NCBI GenBank assembly: GCA_958438515.1
Contig: CAUBRZ010000002.1
Location: forward strand, 69,957 to 133,956
Source: an uncultured Clostridium sp.
GTDB lineage: Bacteria > Bacillota > Clostridia > TANB77 > CAG-508
Length of the DNA: 64,000 nucleotides
Reading direction: 5' to 3'
Positions 19,077 through 32,199 of the stretch are shown in pieces. Position numbers and translations under genes: made by a program. Positions within the stretch are counted from its first letter, which is position 1. Every line of letters begins with the position of its first letter. Below the pieces are notes generated by a model that saw nothing but the letters and a program-made list of their open reading frames with translations, made no database searches and had not been told where the DNA came from.

Positions 19077-19977
19077 TTAAAGTTTAAATTTGTTGACTAT
19101 AGAATTATTTTCTTGCCAATCTTCTTTTACTTTTACCCAAGTTTTTAAATTTACTTTAACTCCAAAATTTTGCTCCATATCAATTCTAGCTAACATTCCA
19201 ATTTTCTTTAACATTTCTCCATTTTTTCCTATAATTATTCCTTTATGGGAATTTTTAAGACAATATATTGTTGCTTCTATATCATATATATCTTCTTTGT
19301 TTTTATTTTTTCTTTGTTTCATTTTTTCTATTTCAACATAAATACCATGAGGTACTTCTTCTTGTAATAACTTTAAAGTTTTTTCCCTAATTGTCTCTTC
19401 TGCCAATTGCCTTAAAGTTTGATCAGTATATTCTTCTATATCATAATATGCAGGTCCTTCATTTAAGTTCTCTTCTATTTCATCTAAAATTACTTCTTTA
19501 TATTTATTGTTAGTTGCACAAATTGGTATAACTGCTTGAAAATTGTATTCTTTTGAATATATATCAATTAAATTTAATAGTTTTTCTTTTTTTACTAAAT
19601 CTATTTTATTTATTATTAGTATAGTTTTTTTATTTGCTTCTTTTATTTTTTCTAATATTATTCTATCCCCTCTGCCTATATCTTCACTAGTTGCTTCAAT
19701 TAAAAATAATAGTAGGTCTGCATCTTTTAAACTAGTAAAAGATGTTTCTATCATTGTTTCATTTAATTTTGTTTTTGGTTTATGTATTCCGTGGTGTATC
19801 AATAAATATAATTTGTGAATTTTCTCTATTTACTATACCTTTAATTGCTGTTCTTGTTGTTTGAACTTTATTTGCAATTGCTGCTACTTTTTCTCCCACT
19901 AATAAATTTAACAATGTTGATTTTCCTACATTAGTTCTTCCAATTAATGTAACAAATCCTGATTTGAATTCTTGCAT
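19077..19977 (-). CDS. era: GTPase Era (needs +1 shift at CGGA)
   Basis: 299 residues when joined, the normal Era length. The first frame carries the G1 motif GRTNVGKST and switch I ([11 protein letters not shown]), and reaches IIFIDTP. An in-frame CGG at 19791-19789 then meets a stop three codons later. Reading CGGA as Gly gives [16 protein letters not shown], the universal G3 motif, followed by NKIDLV (G4) and a C-terminal KH domain with [13 protein letters not shown]. Era is an essential 16S rRNA-binding assembly GTPase, so a pseudogene is implausible. The ribosome-binding site AAAAGGAGAAA is strong. Confidence 0.93.
19788..19791 (-). other. CGGA +1 frameshift/quadruplet site
   Basis: CCA-[CGGA]-ATA in era. 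The glycine is the invariant Gly of the G3 motif DTPG (Gly 63). Confidence 0.93.
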
Positions 19978-20136
19978 ATTTTTTCTCCTTTTAGTTTTAT
20001 GTTTTATATTTCTTTATTTTTATATCTTGTATTTATATTATACACTATTTTTTTGCTAAATTTGTAGAAAAAAAGCTAATATATTAAGTTTTTTTAAAAT
20101 TATACTATACTTTTTATTTACAAATTTCCTTATTCT

Positions 20137-20174
20137 TAAAAGAACTATCTATCTTATGATAAATAGTTCTTTTT
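20137..20174 (-). terminator. terminator of the glycosyltransferase gene
   Basis: Stem AAAGAACTAT / ATAGTTCTTT with a 15-base loop lies just after the stop of the gene at 20178. Confidence 0.7.
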
Positions 20175-20177
20175 ATC

Positions 20178-21470
20178 TTATGCATATGCATGGCGTTTTT
20201 TAAAGCTAAGTAGATTTGTAATTTCATTTTCAGAATTTTTTGCCTTTTTAGTTTTTCTTGCTCTTTCTTGTTCAAGTTCTCTTTTTTGTTTTTCAGCCAT
20301 AGATTGACAAATTGCTTTTTGATATGTAAAATGTGTATCTTGTGCAATCTTACTCCAATTATATTCATTCCTTACTTTATTTTTCGCTTTTTTAGTTATT
20401 TCTTGACATAGTTTATGATCATATAATAATTCTAAAATAGAATCTGCTATTGAATTTGGATTTCCACAATATGCTTTCATTCCATTTACTTTATGATCTA
20501 CTATCTCATTTAATCCTCCAATATCTGATACAACAATTGGCTTTTCAGAAAGCATTGCTTCTAAAGCTACAATTCCAAATGGTTCATATGTACTTGGAAA
20601 TACTGCAACATCTGCTGCTTTATACATTCTTTGTACATCTTTTCCATTCATATATCCTGCAAAATAAACTTTATTTTCAATCCCCATTGCTTTTACTTGT
20701 TCTGCTAATTCTTCTTGCATTCCACCTTTTCCACAAATAACTAATTTACTATCTTTATAACCTTCTAATATTTTAGGCATTGCAGATATTAGATGTTGGA
20801 TTCCCTTTTCATATACTAATCTTCCCATAAATAATATGATTTTTTCATTGTCCATTGCATATTTTCTTCTAAAGTTATAATCTCTTTCTACTCCATTAAA
20901 TAGATTTAAGTTTACTCCATTTGGTATTACATTTATTTTTTCATATGGTAGACCAAATAATCTTTGCAATTCATTTTTCATATAATTACTATTTACTATT
21001 ACTTCTGCTGATTCATATGTTAACATCCATTCTGTATCATTTATATATCTTTGTTGTTCATCATGTATCCCACTATTTCTTCCAGATTCTGTAGCATGTA
21101 TTGTAGAAACAATTGGTATATTATATGAATTTTTTAATGTTTTTGCACTATAGGCTACTAACCAATCATGTGCATGTATTACATCAAAATTTCCTTGTTC
21201 TTGTATTATTTCATTTACTTTTGCTACCATATTAAAATTTAATTGCATAACCCAATCTATAAAGTTATTAGGATTTATCATATAGTTATCAACTCTATAT
21301 ACCTTTACTCCTTTGTCATCTTCAAAATATGGTGCATCTCCCTCTCTATATGTAACAACTGTTACATCATGACCATCTTTCAATAATGTTCTTGATATAT
21401 CATATACTACTCTAGCAATTCCACCTACCACTCTTGGTGGATATTCCCATGTTAACATTAGTATTTTCAT
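20178..21470 (-). CDS. GT4-family glycosyltransferase (glycogen synthase-like)
   Basis: 430 residues with a GT-B fold. The N-terminal MKILMLTWEYPPRVVGGIAR is the acceptor/GGIAR loop. HAHDWLVAYSAK is the DWL segment of glycogen synthase-like enzymes. The C-terminal domain has FMGRLVYEKGIQHL (donor-binding Arg/Lys) and EPFGIVALEAM, the E-x7-E nucleotide-sugar motif. The family includes bacterial glycogen synthases and polysaccharide transferases. The short length and basic tail (RARKTKKAK) do not decide the substrate. It is monocistronic, with GAAAGGAAGCATATCG before the start. Confidence 0.85.
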   Translation of the reverse strand: MKILMLTWEYPPRVVGGIARVVYDISRTLLKDGHDVTVVTYREGDAPYFEDDKGVKVYRVDNYMINPNNFIDWVMQLNFNMVAKVNEIIQEQGNFDVIHAHDWLVAYSAKTLKNSYNIPIVSTIHATESGRNSGIHDEQQRYINDTEWMLTYESAEVIVNSNYMKNELQRLFGLPYEKINVIPNGVNLNLFNGVERDYNFRRKYAMDNEKIILFMGRLVYEKGIQHLISAMPKILEGYKDSKLVICGKGGMQEELAEQVKAMGIENKVYFAGYMNGKDVQRMYKAADVAVFPSTYEPFGIVALEAMLSEKPIVVSDIGGLNEIVDHKVNGMKAYCGNPNSIADSILELLYDHKLCQEITKKAKNKVRNEYNWSKIAQDTHFTYQKAICQSMAEKQKRELEQERARKTKKAKNSENEITNLLSFKKRHAYA

Positions 21471-21552
21471 CGATATGCTTCCTTTCTTTTTTACATTTTC
21501 TTTTGTTATTTGACATTTTTCTTCATTCTAATATATTGTATACAATTTTTTA

Positions 21553-21594
21553 AAAAAAGTAAATGGTTTTTTTAAAAAAACATTTACTTTTTTA
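21553..21594 (-). terminator. terminator of the WG-repeat gene
   Basis: Stem AAAGTAAATG / CATTTACTTT around a T/A-rich loop, 36 bases past the stop at 21630. Confidence 0.75.
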
Positions 21595-21629
21595 TACTAA
21601 ATTTATTTAATTTTTTATTCAATCTGTTA

Positions 21630-23103
21630 TTAATCATTTTGTAAATTTTGATTGTTTTCTTGGTCTTCTGAATTTTCATTTTCTGTATTATTTTTTGTTT
21701 TATTATTTGTATCTTTTTGATTTGTTGTATTTTTTGTTTGACTATTAGAATCATTTTGATTGTTTGATGAATCTTTTGATGTTACGCCTATTTTATCCAA
21801 ATATACTTCAGCATCCATCTTTCCATTGTTTGCTGTTATATAATAATGTCTTTCTCCTCCACTAATTGTCATATAAATATCATCTGCTACAGGTGCTGAA
21901 AATAATTCCTCTCCACCTGAATTTAATAATGTATATTTTTTATCTTTACATGCTACTATTACATTATAATTTGGAATTACTAATAAATTTAATGCATCTT
22001 TATTACTTGATGCTATATAACCAAAGTTATCATATTTAAAATCAACTACTTGGTTTCCATTTTTATCAAATAATCCCCAATTTTTATCTTTTCTAACTGG
22101 AATTAAATTTCCTGCTAATAAATATTTATTTTTTATATTGTTTTGTTCATATTTGGAAATATCCATTCCAACTTCGTCATTTTCAATATATATTTTTATA
22201 TTTCCTCTCAAATCCAAAACACCATATTTGTTATCCTTTTTTGCAACATATAGTCCGGCATCGCTATCCATTAATTCAATTGAATCATACATAATTTGTA
22301 CTTTTGTTTCTTTTTTTCTAGATAATATTCCAACCTTTTTATTGTTTTCTACTAAAAAATCTCCTATATTAGGTAAATATGTGATTGAATCATATTTTGG
22401 TTCTAAGATTACATTTCCTTGTACATCTATAACTCCATATTTGTTTTGTTCTTTTTTACTTACTACAAGCATATCTTCTAATACAGCTTTTTGATTTGAT
22501 AATACAGGACTAATCTCTGTATAGCCATAATCTAAGACCTTACTTCCATAATACTCTATTAAATATGGCATTGTTAATACATATATTCTATTTTTTTCTT
22601 GATCATATTGAAAACTAATATTAAACGCTTTTTCAATTGTTTCTGATGTTGCATATAATACTCCGATTTATTGCTTTTACTGGTTTTTTGCTATATACAT
22701 ATTCATAGTTTTCTGTTGATGTTGTTAAATCTAGCTTATATATTTTATTAGATCCTAATGAAAAATTTGCAACCTCATTTTCATTTTGTATATAACATTT
22801 ACTTTGTTCTTCAGACTTATCACTATATTCTCCATTATAGCTATCATATCCTAAAATTCCTGCTACTTCTTTTATTGGTATATAAATGGTTCCATCATTT
22901 TCTATTATTAACATATCTTTAAATTTTTCATTTACTTGTCCATCTAATGTTAATTTTAATTGAGAATTTTTTATATACATTAAATATGATGTTATTCCTA
23001 TAATTAGTATTATTAGTAATATAATTGCTCCTAATATGATTTTTGATGTCATTTTTTTACTTTTTTCTTCTTTAGTCTGAAAGCTTTCTTCTATTATATT
23101 CAT
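21630..23103 (-). CDS. membrane-anchored copper-amine-oxidase-N-like/WG-repeat protein (needs +1 shift at CGGA)
   Basis: 490 residues when joined. A short cytoplasmic tail and one membrane helix (about 20-44) are followed by a domain like the copper amine oxidase N-terminal fold (LTLDGQVNEKF, IPIKEVAGILGY). At residue 147 the zero frame has CGG (22665-22663). The +1 frame continues NGVLYATSETIEKAF into several WG-type repeats (KYGVIDVQGNVILEPKYDSI, WGLFDKNGNQVVDFKYDN), then a Gln/Asn/Lys tail. Such proteins are surface-exposed and probably bind wall or ligand. No enzymatic motif is seen. The joint keeps the first domain complete. Confidence 0.8.
22662..22665 (-). other. CGGA +1 frameshift/quadruplet site
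   Basis: AAT-[CGGA]-GTA in the WG-repeat gene (Gly 147). Confidence 0.82.
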
Positions 23104-23136
23104 TTGTATCCCCCTTATTTTAGGTTATTTATAATA

Positions 23137-25765
<2,629 letters not shown>

Positions 25766-25804
25766 ATCTTCTCACCTTTGTATATTATTATTCTTATACT
25801 GCTT

Positions 25805-26828
25805 TTATTTTATAAACATTGCATCTCCAAAACTAAAAAATCTGTATTTATCTTTAACAGCTTGTTTATAAGCTTCCATAACAAAGTCCTTTCCTGCTAA
25901 TGCAGATACTAACATAAGTAATGTTGATTGTGGTAAATGAAAGTTTGTAATTAATGCATCTAAACATTTAAATTTATACCCTGGATATATAAAAATTCCG
26001 AGTATCTGCCTCACACTCTTTTACTAATCCATTTTCATCTGCAATTGTTTCTAATACTCTACATGATGTTGTTCCTACTGCTATTACTCTTCTTTTTTCT
26101 TTCTTTGCTTTATTTATTTTTTCTGCATCTTCTTTTTTTATATAAAAATGTTCTTTATGCATTTTATGATTTTCAACAACATCTTCTTTTACTGGTCTAA
26201 ACGTTCCTATCCCAACATGTAATGTTACATTTGCAATAATTATTCCTTTTTTTTCTATTTTTTCTATTAATTCTGGTGTGAAATGTAATCCTGCTGTTGG
26301 TGCTGCAGCAGACCCATTATATTTAGCATATACTGTTTGATATCTGCTTTTTTGTTTTAATTGTTCATGAATATATGGTGGTAGTGGCATTATTCCAATA
26401 TCATCTAAAATTTCATTGAAAATTCCGTCATACATAAATTTAACTTTTCTTGTTCCACCTTCCATCACTTCCAATATTTCTGCTTTTAATTTTCCGTCTC
26501 CAAATATAACTTTATTTCCTACATGTAATTTATTTCCTGGTCTTACAATACATTCCCAGATATCTCCTTCTATATTATTTAATAATAAAAATTCAACATT
26601 TGCTCCAGTTTCTTTTTTTCCATATAGTCTAGCAGGAATTACTTTTGTATTATTTCTAACTAATACATCTCCTGGATTTAAATAATCTATAATATCCTTA
26701 AATTTCTTATTTTCTATTGTATGATTACATTTATCTAATATCATAAGCCTAGATTCATCTCTTTTTTCTAATGGTGTCTGTGCTATTAATTCTTCTGGTA
26801 AGTCATAATTAAATTCTGTTACTTTCAT
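25805..26828 (-). CDS. queA: S-adenosylmethionine:tRNA ribosyltransferase-isomerase QueA (needs +1 shift at CGGA)
   Basis: 340 residues when joined, the normal length. The first frame shows [36 protein letters not shown] and [11 protein letters not shown], all QueA signatures. In-frame CGG at 26000-25998 needs +1: ADT-[CGGA][20 protein letters not shown], where TGIFIYPGY and [10 protein letters not shown] are conserved. QueA transfers the ribosyl moiety of SAM to preQ1-tRNA to form epoxyqueuosine. It is cotranscribed with the unknown gene and tgt. The C-terminal frame alone would encode only 63 residues and has no plausible start. Confidence 0.93.
25997..26000 (-). other. CGGA +1 frameshift/quadruplet site
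   Basis: ACT-[CGGA]-ATT in queA. The Gly belongs to the conserved TGIFIYPGY motif (Gly 277). Confidence 0.93.
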
Positions 26829-26910
26829 TACTATTTCCTTTCTTTTATATATTATTTCTCACATTTTCGACAATTTATAACTAAATTTATGCATTAACTT
26901 AGTAGTGTCC

Positions 26911-28195
26911 CTAATATTGCACTTTGTATGAGTTTTTAAAATTACTGTTTTTAGCTGGCTTTATTTTATAAATCTCTTCTGGTAATCCAATTTTTCCTGA
27001 TGTTGTTTGTATGTTCTTATTCATATAGTCTGTATACCATTTCTTTTGTCCTATTAATATTTCGTCTTTATAACCATATTTTTTGTAGTCATGTAGTTCT
27101 GGTCTGCTATATCCATATTCATCTGCATTTCTTTCTAATGTGTGTAAAAACTCGTGTAAAAACACTTCTTCTGGAAATGTGTTTATTTTCATATTATATT
27201 TATATATATAACTTTTTGAATCATTAGGAAGTCTTATATTTGAAAATCCTATTCCATAGTAATCCATTGAACCTAGTCCTATCCAGTCATTTACTTGTAT
27301 ATCATTTTCATGTTTATTATCTCCGTAGTCTTACTATTACAAATATATGGTCATAGTCATTTTGTTCTATTATATCTCTTATTTGTGTTTCTACATTTTC
27401 TGGTGAAATATAATACCCAAATTCTTCATCATATGATAATTCTGTTAATGGTGTATCTATTTCATATATATCACATTTTGCTTGCATTTTTCCTTCTGAT
27501 AAATTCTGTGCAGATGTTTCGAATCTATTTATTGTGTTATTTATATCATTTATATCACTATTTGTTACATCTAGTTTTATCTGCTTTCCGTCTATATTTA
27601 CATCTGTTGTTTTAAATATAAAACATCCAAATTTCCAATTATTGTTGTTTTCTTTTATTCCTTCTTCTAATTTAAAATCAGCAAACCATGCTTTTCCTTT
27701 TGCTTCTCCTAAATATCCTCCTAGCCTAAATCCTATATTTACTGTTTCTCTATTTTTTGAATTAAATATTAATTCTATTTTTTGCCACTCATTTGTTCCT
27801 TGTATAGCTACTGATCTTTCTGTTGTTCCCTCTATAGATATTTGTGCTCCTATTCCTGATTTTTGTTCTTCTGATATTATATCTTGGGTTTTTACCATGC
27901 ATGTTACTTTATACGGCTGATTTTTTTCTACTTTCACACTTTTATAAAACATTGCATCATTATATTCATCTGATATTATTTCATATGTTCTTTTATCCAT
28001 ATATTTTATTTCATTGTCTTTTTTAAATTTTGATGTATATAAATTCGCTTCACTTCTAACAAAATCCCTAAAATTATTACTTTCATAATATTGGTATGCA
28101 AAATATAATAATACTATTAATATCATTATAGTAATTACATTTGTTATTTTTCCAAAAGTTGTTGTTTTTTTGCTTTTCATATATTTTTTCTCCAT
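26911..28195 (-). CDS. membrane-anchored putative zinc metallopeptidase with a carbohydrate-binding-like domain (needs +1 shift at CGGA)
   Basis: About 427 residues when joined. One membrane helix (about 20-40) is followed by a beta-sandwich-like region (PYKVTCMVKTQD, GNEWQ-like KIELIFNSKNRETVNIGFRL, KAWFADFKLEEG), similar to carbohydrate-binding folds. The zero frame meets CGG at 27325-27323 and stops at the next codon but one. Only the +1 frame carries PEEVFLHEFLHTLERNADEY, an HExxH zinc-protease motif with downstream Glu/His candidates (RPELHDYKKYG). The family is not recognised; enzyme activity is inferred from the motif. Confidence 0.75.
27322..27325 (-). other. CGGA +1 frameshift/quadruplet site
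   Basis: CTA-[CGGA]-GAT (Gly 291). The HExxH motif is only reached after the shift. Confidence 0.82.
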
Positions 28196-28277
28196 TCTTT
28201 TGCTTCTTTTTTATTATATATGATTTTTTTCTATTTATAAAGTATTTTTATGAATTTTATTAATATTCTTAATATAA

Positions 28278-28310
28278 GTAAAAACCTATATTAATATAGG
28301 TTTTTTACTG
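28278..28310 (-). terminator. terminator of pnp
   Basis: Palindrome AAAACCTATATT / AATATAGGTTTT flanked by A and T runs, 37 bases past the pnp stop. Confidence 0.85.
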
Positions 28311-28341
28311 GTTATATAATGTTATTAATTACTTATTTTAA

Positions 28342-30477
28342 TTATGCTTCCTCACTTTTGCTATTTTCATTTTTGTCTGCTAAATCCTTCATGCTAAGGT
28401 TTATTCTTCCTTGATCATCAATTTCTATAACTTTTACTGTAACTTTATCTCCAACATGAAGTACATCTTCTACATTTTTAATTCTTTCTTTTGATATTTT
28501 AGATATATGTAATAAACCTTCTTTTCCATTTCCACCTAAGTCTACAAATGCTCCAAAGTTCATTATTCTTACTACTTCTCCATAGTAAATTCCCCCAACT
28601 TCTATTTCTCTTGTTATATCTTCAATCATTTCTAATGCTTGTTGAGCTTTATCATTTTCTGATGAATATATGAATACTTGTCCATCATCTTCTATGTCTA
28701 TTTTTACCCCTGTTTCATCAATTATTTTATTTATCATTTTTCCACCAGGTCCTATTACATCTTTGATTTTTTCTGGATCAATAGTTGTTGTTATTATTCT
28801 TGGTGCATATATAGAAACTTCGTCTCTTGGTTTAGAAATAACAGGTAACATTATTTCATTTAAAATATATTCCCTTGCCTTTCTTGTTTTCTCAAATGCT
28901 TCAGAAATTATCTCATATGTTAATCCATCACATTTAATATCTACTTGTATTGCAGTTATTCCTTTTTCAGTTCCTCCAACTTTAAAGTCCATATCTCCAA
29001 AAAAGTCTTCTAGTCCTTGGATGTCAACTAACATTACATAATCTTCATCATTATCAGGATTTGTAACTAATCCTGTAGAAATTCCTGCAACTGGTCTTTT
29101 TATTGGAACACCTGCATCCATTAAACTTAAAGTACTTCCACATATACTTGCTTGTGATGTTGAACCATTTGAAGATAATACTTCTGATACTACTCTTATC
29201 GCATATGGAAATTCTTCTTTAGATGGTAATACAGGAACTAATGCCTTTTCTGCTAAAGCTCCATGTCCTATTTCCCTTCTTCCTGGTCCTCTAGATGGTC
29301 TAGCTTCTCCTACTGAATAACTTGGGAAATTATAATGATGCATATATCTTCTAGATTCTTCTGTATCAATCCCATCTAATTTTTGTTCTTCTGATACCAT
29401 TCCTAGTGTTGCAACTGACATTACTTGAGTTTGTCCTCTTGTAAATAGCGCACTTCCATGAGTTCTTGGTAATAACCCTACTTCACATGATAATGGTCTT
29501 ATTTCGTCTAATGCTCTTCCATCAACTCTCTTATGCTCTACAAATATCATTTCTCTTACACATTTCTTTTCTAATTTATAGATAGCTTCTCCTAAATCGC
29601 TCTTATGTTCTTCAAATGCTTCTTCTCCAAATTTTTCAGTATATGCCTCTTCTATTTTTGTTGTTAATTCATCTATATTATTATCTCTTGTTTCTTTGTC
29701 TGCTTCTTGTACTTTTTCTTTCATTTCTTCTTTGAAGTTTTCTTCTATAAATTCATATACATCATGATCTACTTCAAATGATTTATATTCAAATTTTGGC
29801 TTTCCAATTTCTTTTTGAATATCAGAAATAAATTTACATATTTTCTTTATTTCTTCATGAGCTGCTTTTATTGCTTCTAACATTGTCTCATTTGGTACTT
29901 CATTTGCTCCTGCTTCTATCATTGTTATTTTCTTTTCTGTTGCAGCAACTGTTAGTGTTAAATCGCTTTTTTCTCTTTGTTTTTCTGTTGGGTTAATTAT
30001 TATTTTTCCATCAACTAATCCAACATTTACTGCTGCTGTTGGTCCATTAAATGGTATGTCAGAAATTGCCAATGCTGCTGCTGAACCTATCATTGCTGCT
30101 ACTTCTGGTGAATTGTCTTGTTCTACACAAAGTACTGTTGCAACAACTACTACATCATTTCTAAAGTCCTTTGGAAATAATGGTCTTAATGGTCTATCTA
30201 TTGCTCTTGATGTTAATATTGCTTTATCACTTGGTTTTCCTTCCCTTTTTAAAAATCCTCCTGGGATTTTTCCTACTGAGTATAATTTTTCCTCAAAATC
30301 TACAGATAATGGAAAAAAATCTATTCCTTCTCTTGGTTCTTTAGATGCTGTTACGTTTACTAATACACATGTATCTCCATAACGCACTAGCACACTTCCA
30401 TTTGCTAATCCTGCCATTTTACCAGTTTCAATTACTAGTCTTCTTCCTGCTAATTCAGTTTCATAAGTTTTAAACAT
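28342..30477 (-). CDS. pnp: polyribonucleotide nucleotidyltransferase (PNPase)
   Basis: 711 residues from the ATG at 30477, which follows AAAAAGGAGTAAAAAT; an upstream in-frame Met adds ten atypical residues. Two RNase PH-like domains (MFKTYETELAGRRLVIETGK; RTHGSALFTRGQTQVMSVAT with the catalytic GRREIGHGALAEKAL region) are followed by KH (IGPGGKMINKIIDETG) and S1 (VGGIYYGEVVRIMNFGAFVD) domains. It degrades RNA 3'-5' using phosphate in the degradosome-like complex. It sits downstream of rpsO as in most bacteria. There are no CGG trinucleotides in the gene. Confidence 0.96.
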   Translation of the reverse strand: MFKTYETELAGRRLVIETGKMAGLANGSVLVRYGDTCVLVNVTASKEPREGIDFFPLSVDFEEKLYSVGKIPGGFLKREGKPSDKAILTSRAIDRPLRPLFPKDFRNDVVVVATVLCVEQDNSPEVAAMIGSAAALAISDIPFNGPTAAVNVGLVDGKIIINPTEKQREKSDLTLTVAATEKKITMIEAGANEVPNETMLEAIKAAHEEIKKICKFISDIQKEIGKPKFEYKSFEVDHDVYEFIEENFKEEMKEKVQEADKETRDNNIDELTTKIEEAYTEKFGEEAFEEHKSDLGEAIYKLEKKCVREMIFVEHKRVDGRALDEIRPLSCEVGLLPRTHGSALFTRGQTQVMSVATLGMVSEEQKLDGIDTEESRRYMHHYNFPSYSVGEARPSRGPGRREIGHGALAEKALVPVLPSKEEFPYAIRVVSEVLSSNGSTSQASICGSTLSLMDAGVPIKRPVAGISTGLVTNPDNDEDYVMLVDIQGLEDFFGDMDFKVGGTEKGITAIQVDIKCDGLTYEIISEAFEKTRKAREYILNEIMLPVISKPRDEVSIYAPRIITTTIDPEKIKDVIGPGGKMINKIIDETGVKIDIEDDGQVFIYSSENDKAQQALEMIEDITREIEVGGIYYGEVVRIMNFGAFVDLGGNGKEGLLHISKISKERIKNVEDVLHVGDKVTVKVIEIDDQGRINLSMKDLADKNENSKSEEA

Positions 30478-30522
30478 ATTTTTACTCCTTTTTTTATAGA
30501 TTTGCACCTTTTACCAAGTACT

Positions 30523-30609
30523 AAGTAAATTTAGATGGTAACCTCTATAATATATTATTTTTTTAAAAAATAATATATTATACAAGCTACTAACCTAAAT
30601 TATTTACTT
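30523..30609 (-). repeat. long inverted repeat in the pnp leader
   Basis: Arms of about 40 bases (AAGTAAAT...TATAATATATTATTTTTT and its complement) form a long, slightly imperfect hairpin between rpsO and pnp. It could be the RNase III/PNPase autoregulation target known from other rpsO-pnp operons, or a MITE-like insertion. Confidence 0.7.
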
Positions 30610-30633
30610 TGTTTTCTTGGACTTTTTCTTGAT

Positions 30634-30667
30634 AAAAGCCCGTGCTAAAACAAGCATAGGCTTTACC
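30634..30667 (-). terminator. hairpin after rpsO
   Basis: Imperfect stem AAAGCC..TGCT / AGCA..GGCTTT ending in CTTTTAT on the minus strand, 10 bases past rpsO. Probably a terminator or attenuator. Confidence 0.6.
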
Positions 30668-30676
30668 AATGTAATT

Positions 30677-30940
30677 TTATTTTCTTAATCCTAATTTCTC
30701 AACGATTTGTCTATATCTATTAATATCTTTTTTAGCTAGATAGTTTAATAGATTTCTTCTTTTACCAACCATTTTTAATAGACCACGTCTTGAATGGTTA
30801 TCTTTTTTATGAATTTTTAAGTGTTCTGTTAATTCGTTGATTCTTTCAGTTAAAAGAGCTATTTGAACTTCTGGTGAACCAGTATCATTTTCTTCTCTTT
30901 TATATGTGTTTATTATTTCTTGCTTTCTTTCCTTTGTCAT
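30677..30940 (-). CDS. rpsO: 30S ribosomal protein S15
   Basis: 87 residues from the ATG at 30940 behind [47 protein letters not shown] and [20 protein letters not shown] are S15 signatures. It binds the central domain of 16S rRNA in the 30S subunit. Longer start options (30955) lie within the ribosome-binding site and are rejected. It is upstream of pnp, the usual arrangement. Confidence 0.96.
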   Translation of the reverse strand: MTKERKQEIINTYKREENDTGSPEVQIALLTERINELTEHLKIHKKDNHSRRGLLKMVGKRRNLLNYLAKKDINRYRQIVEKLGLRK

Positions 30941-31009
30941 TTTTACACCTCCCATTTTTTCTTTCTGCCTTTAACTGAGCAAAAGTTTTTAGGTGCTTAA
31001 ACTTAAGCT

Positions 31010-31042
31010 AAGTAAAAGGTATGCTTTTTTAGCATACCTATT
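31010..31042 (-). terminator. terminator of splB
   Basis: Stem AGGTATGC / GCATACCT with an A/T loop, about 100 bases beyond the splB stop. Confidence 0.65.
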
Positions 31043-31138
31043 GTACTATATTTTGGAATTAATTTCAAGTGTTTTTCTATTTTTTCTGTCAATATTTTTC
31101 AAATTTTAAAAAGTTATTAACAAATTTTCATTTTGTTT

Positions 31139-32137
31139 TTATACTATATATTCAATGCTATTATTAGGAAAATATTTTTTCATTTGTTCTCTTAAGAAGC
31201 ATTCACCTTCTTTTATAATATCATTTTTATATCTATACTTTCCTCTACCTGAACCTGTCATAATTTCTTTATTGTATAAGTTAATAGCATTTGGAAATGC
31301 TTCTTCATTTATCTTAGTATGAACATAGCTATATGTCATAAATATTATTTCAAAAAACACATCTTCTTTTACTTTTTTGGATAATTCACTATTTAACTGT
31401 TTTATTAATTCTAAATATAATTCTTTCCAATTATCTACTAAAATTACTGGTGCAATTAATATTCCAACTTTATAACCTGCATCTTTTAATTTGTTAATTG
31501 CCTCAATTCTTTGCTTTAATCTCGATGTTCCAAATTCCACCTTGTTTATAATTTCTTCTGGATTAACGCTCATTCTAATTATTACTTTACCTTTGTGATC
31601 TAAATTTAAAAGATCATCTACCATACTAAACTTTGTTGGAAATGTTAGATATCCCTTTTTTGTATCTCTAAAATTTTCAATTGTCCAAATTAAATTATTT
31701 GTAATTGTATTTTCTAAAATTAAATCACTATTACTTCCGATTTCAAATGTAAGTTCTTTAGGTGATTCTTCAGATGTTTTTATTATTTTTTCTAACATTT
31801 TTTCTCTGTTTACAAATAACCTCAAATATGCACATTTATTATAATTACATACCAAATAACAATACATACAAGAAGCCGTACATCCAGAAGAAGTATATGG
31901 TACTAAATAATCTGATGTCTTGTGATTTTCTACAAACTTGTGTGTCTTTCTAACTCCAATAATTAAATTTCTCTTCATATCTGGAAAATCTTTATTTTGT
32001 CTTTTCCTCATCTCTTCTATATTATTATGACTTTCTATTTCTATTTTGGGAACATCATTGTATTTTTCCATTAATTCTTTTCCCAATGGGTATTCAATAA
32101 TTTCTTTTTCAAAATAAATAGCTTTTGGTTTAAACAT
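31139..32137 (-). CDS. splB: spore photoproduct lyase
   Basis: 332-residue radical SAM enzyme that reverses the thymine dimer (spore photoproduct) in germinating spores. TSSGCTASCMYCYLVCNYN carries the Cx3Cx2C cluster motif. EIGSNSDLILEN and RMSVNPEEIINKVEFGTSR match SPL. The C-terminal YKNDIIKEGECFLREQM is also typical. The start codon and ribosome-binding site lie in a hairpin (see separate feature). The presence of SASP and splB in the window is consistent, since SASP-bound DNA is the substrate context. Confidence 0.93.
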   Translation of the reverse strand: MFKPKAIYFEKEIIEYPLGKELMEKYNDVPKIEIESHNNIEEMRKRQNKDFPDMKRNLIIGVRKTHKFVENHKTSDYLVPYTSSGCTASCMYCYLVCNYNKCAYLRLFVNREKMLEKIIKTSEESPKELTFEIGSNSDLILENTITNNLIWTIENFRDTKKGYLTFPTKFSMVDDLLNLDHKGKVIIRMSVNPEEIINKVEFGTSRLKQRIEAINKLKDAGYKVGILIAPVILVDNWKELYLELIKQLNSELSKKVKEDVFFEIIFMTYSYVHTKINEEAFPNAINLYNKEIMTGSGRGKYRYKNDIIKEGECFLREQMKKYFPNNSIEYIV

Positions 32138-32177
32138 TTTTATCTCCTTTTTGATATTTTTAGTTTAACCAAAAGCT
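32120..32177 (-). promoter_or_regulatory. hairpin enclosing the splB ribosome-binding site
   Basis: On the minus strand AGCTTTTGGTTAAAC (32177-32163) can pair with GTTTAAACCAAAAGCT (32135-32120). That second arm consists of the G of the start codon and the first five codons of splB. The loop holds AAGGAGATAAAAAT. It could sequester translation initiation or serve as the folA terminator. Confidence 0.5.
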
Positions 32178-32199
32178 TTTTTATTATTATATTTTAAAT

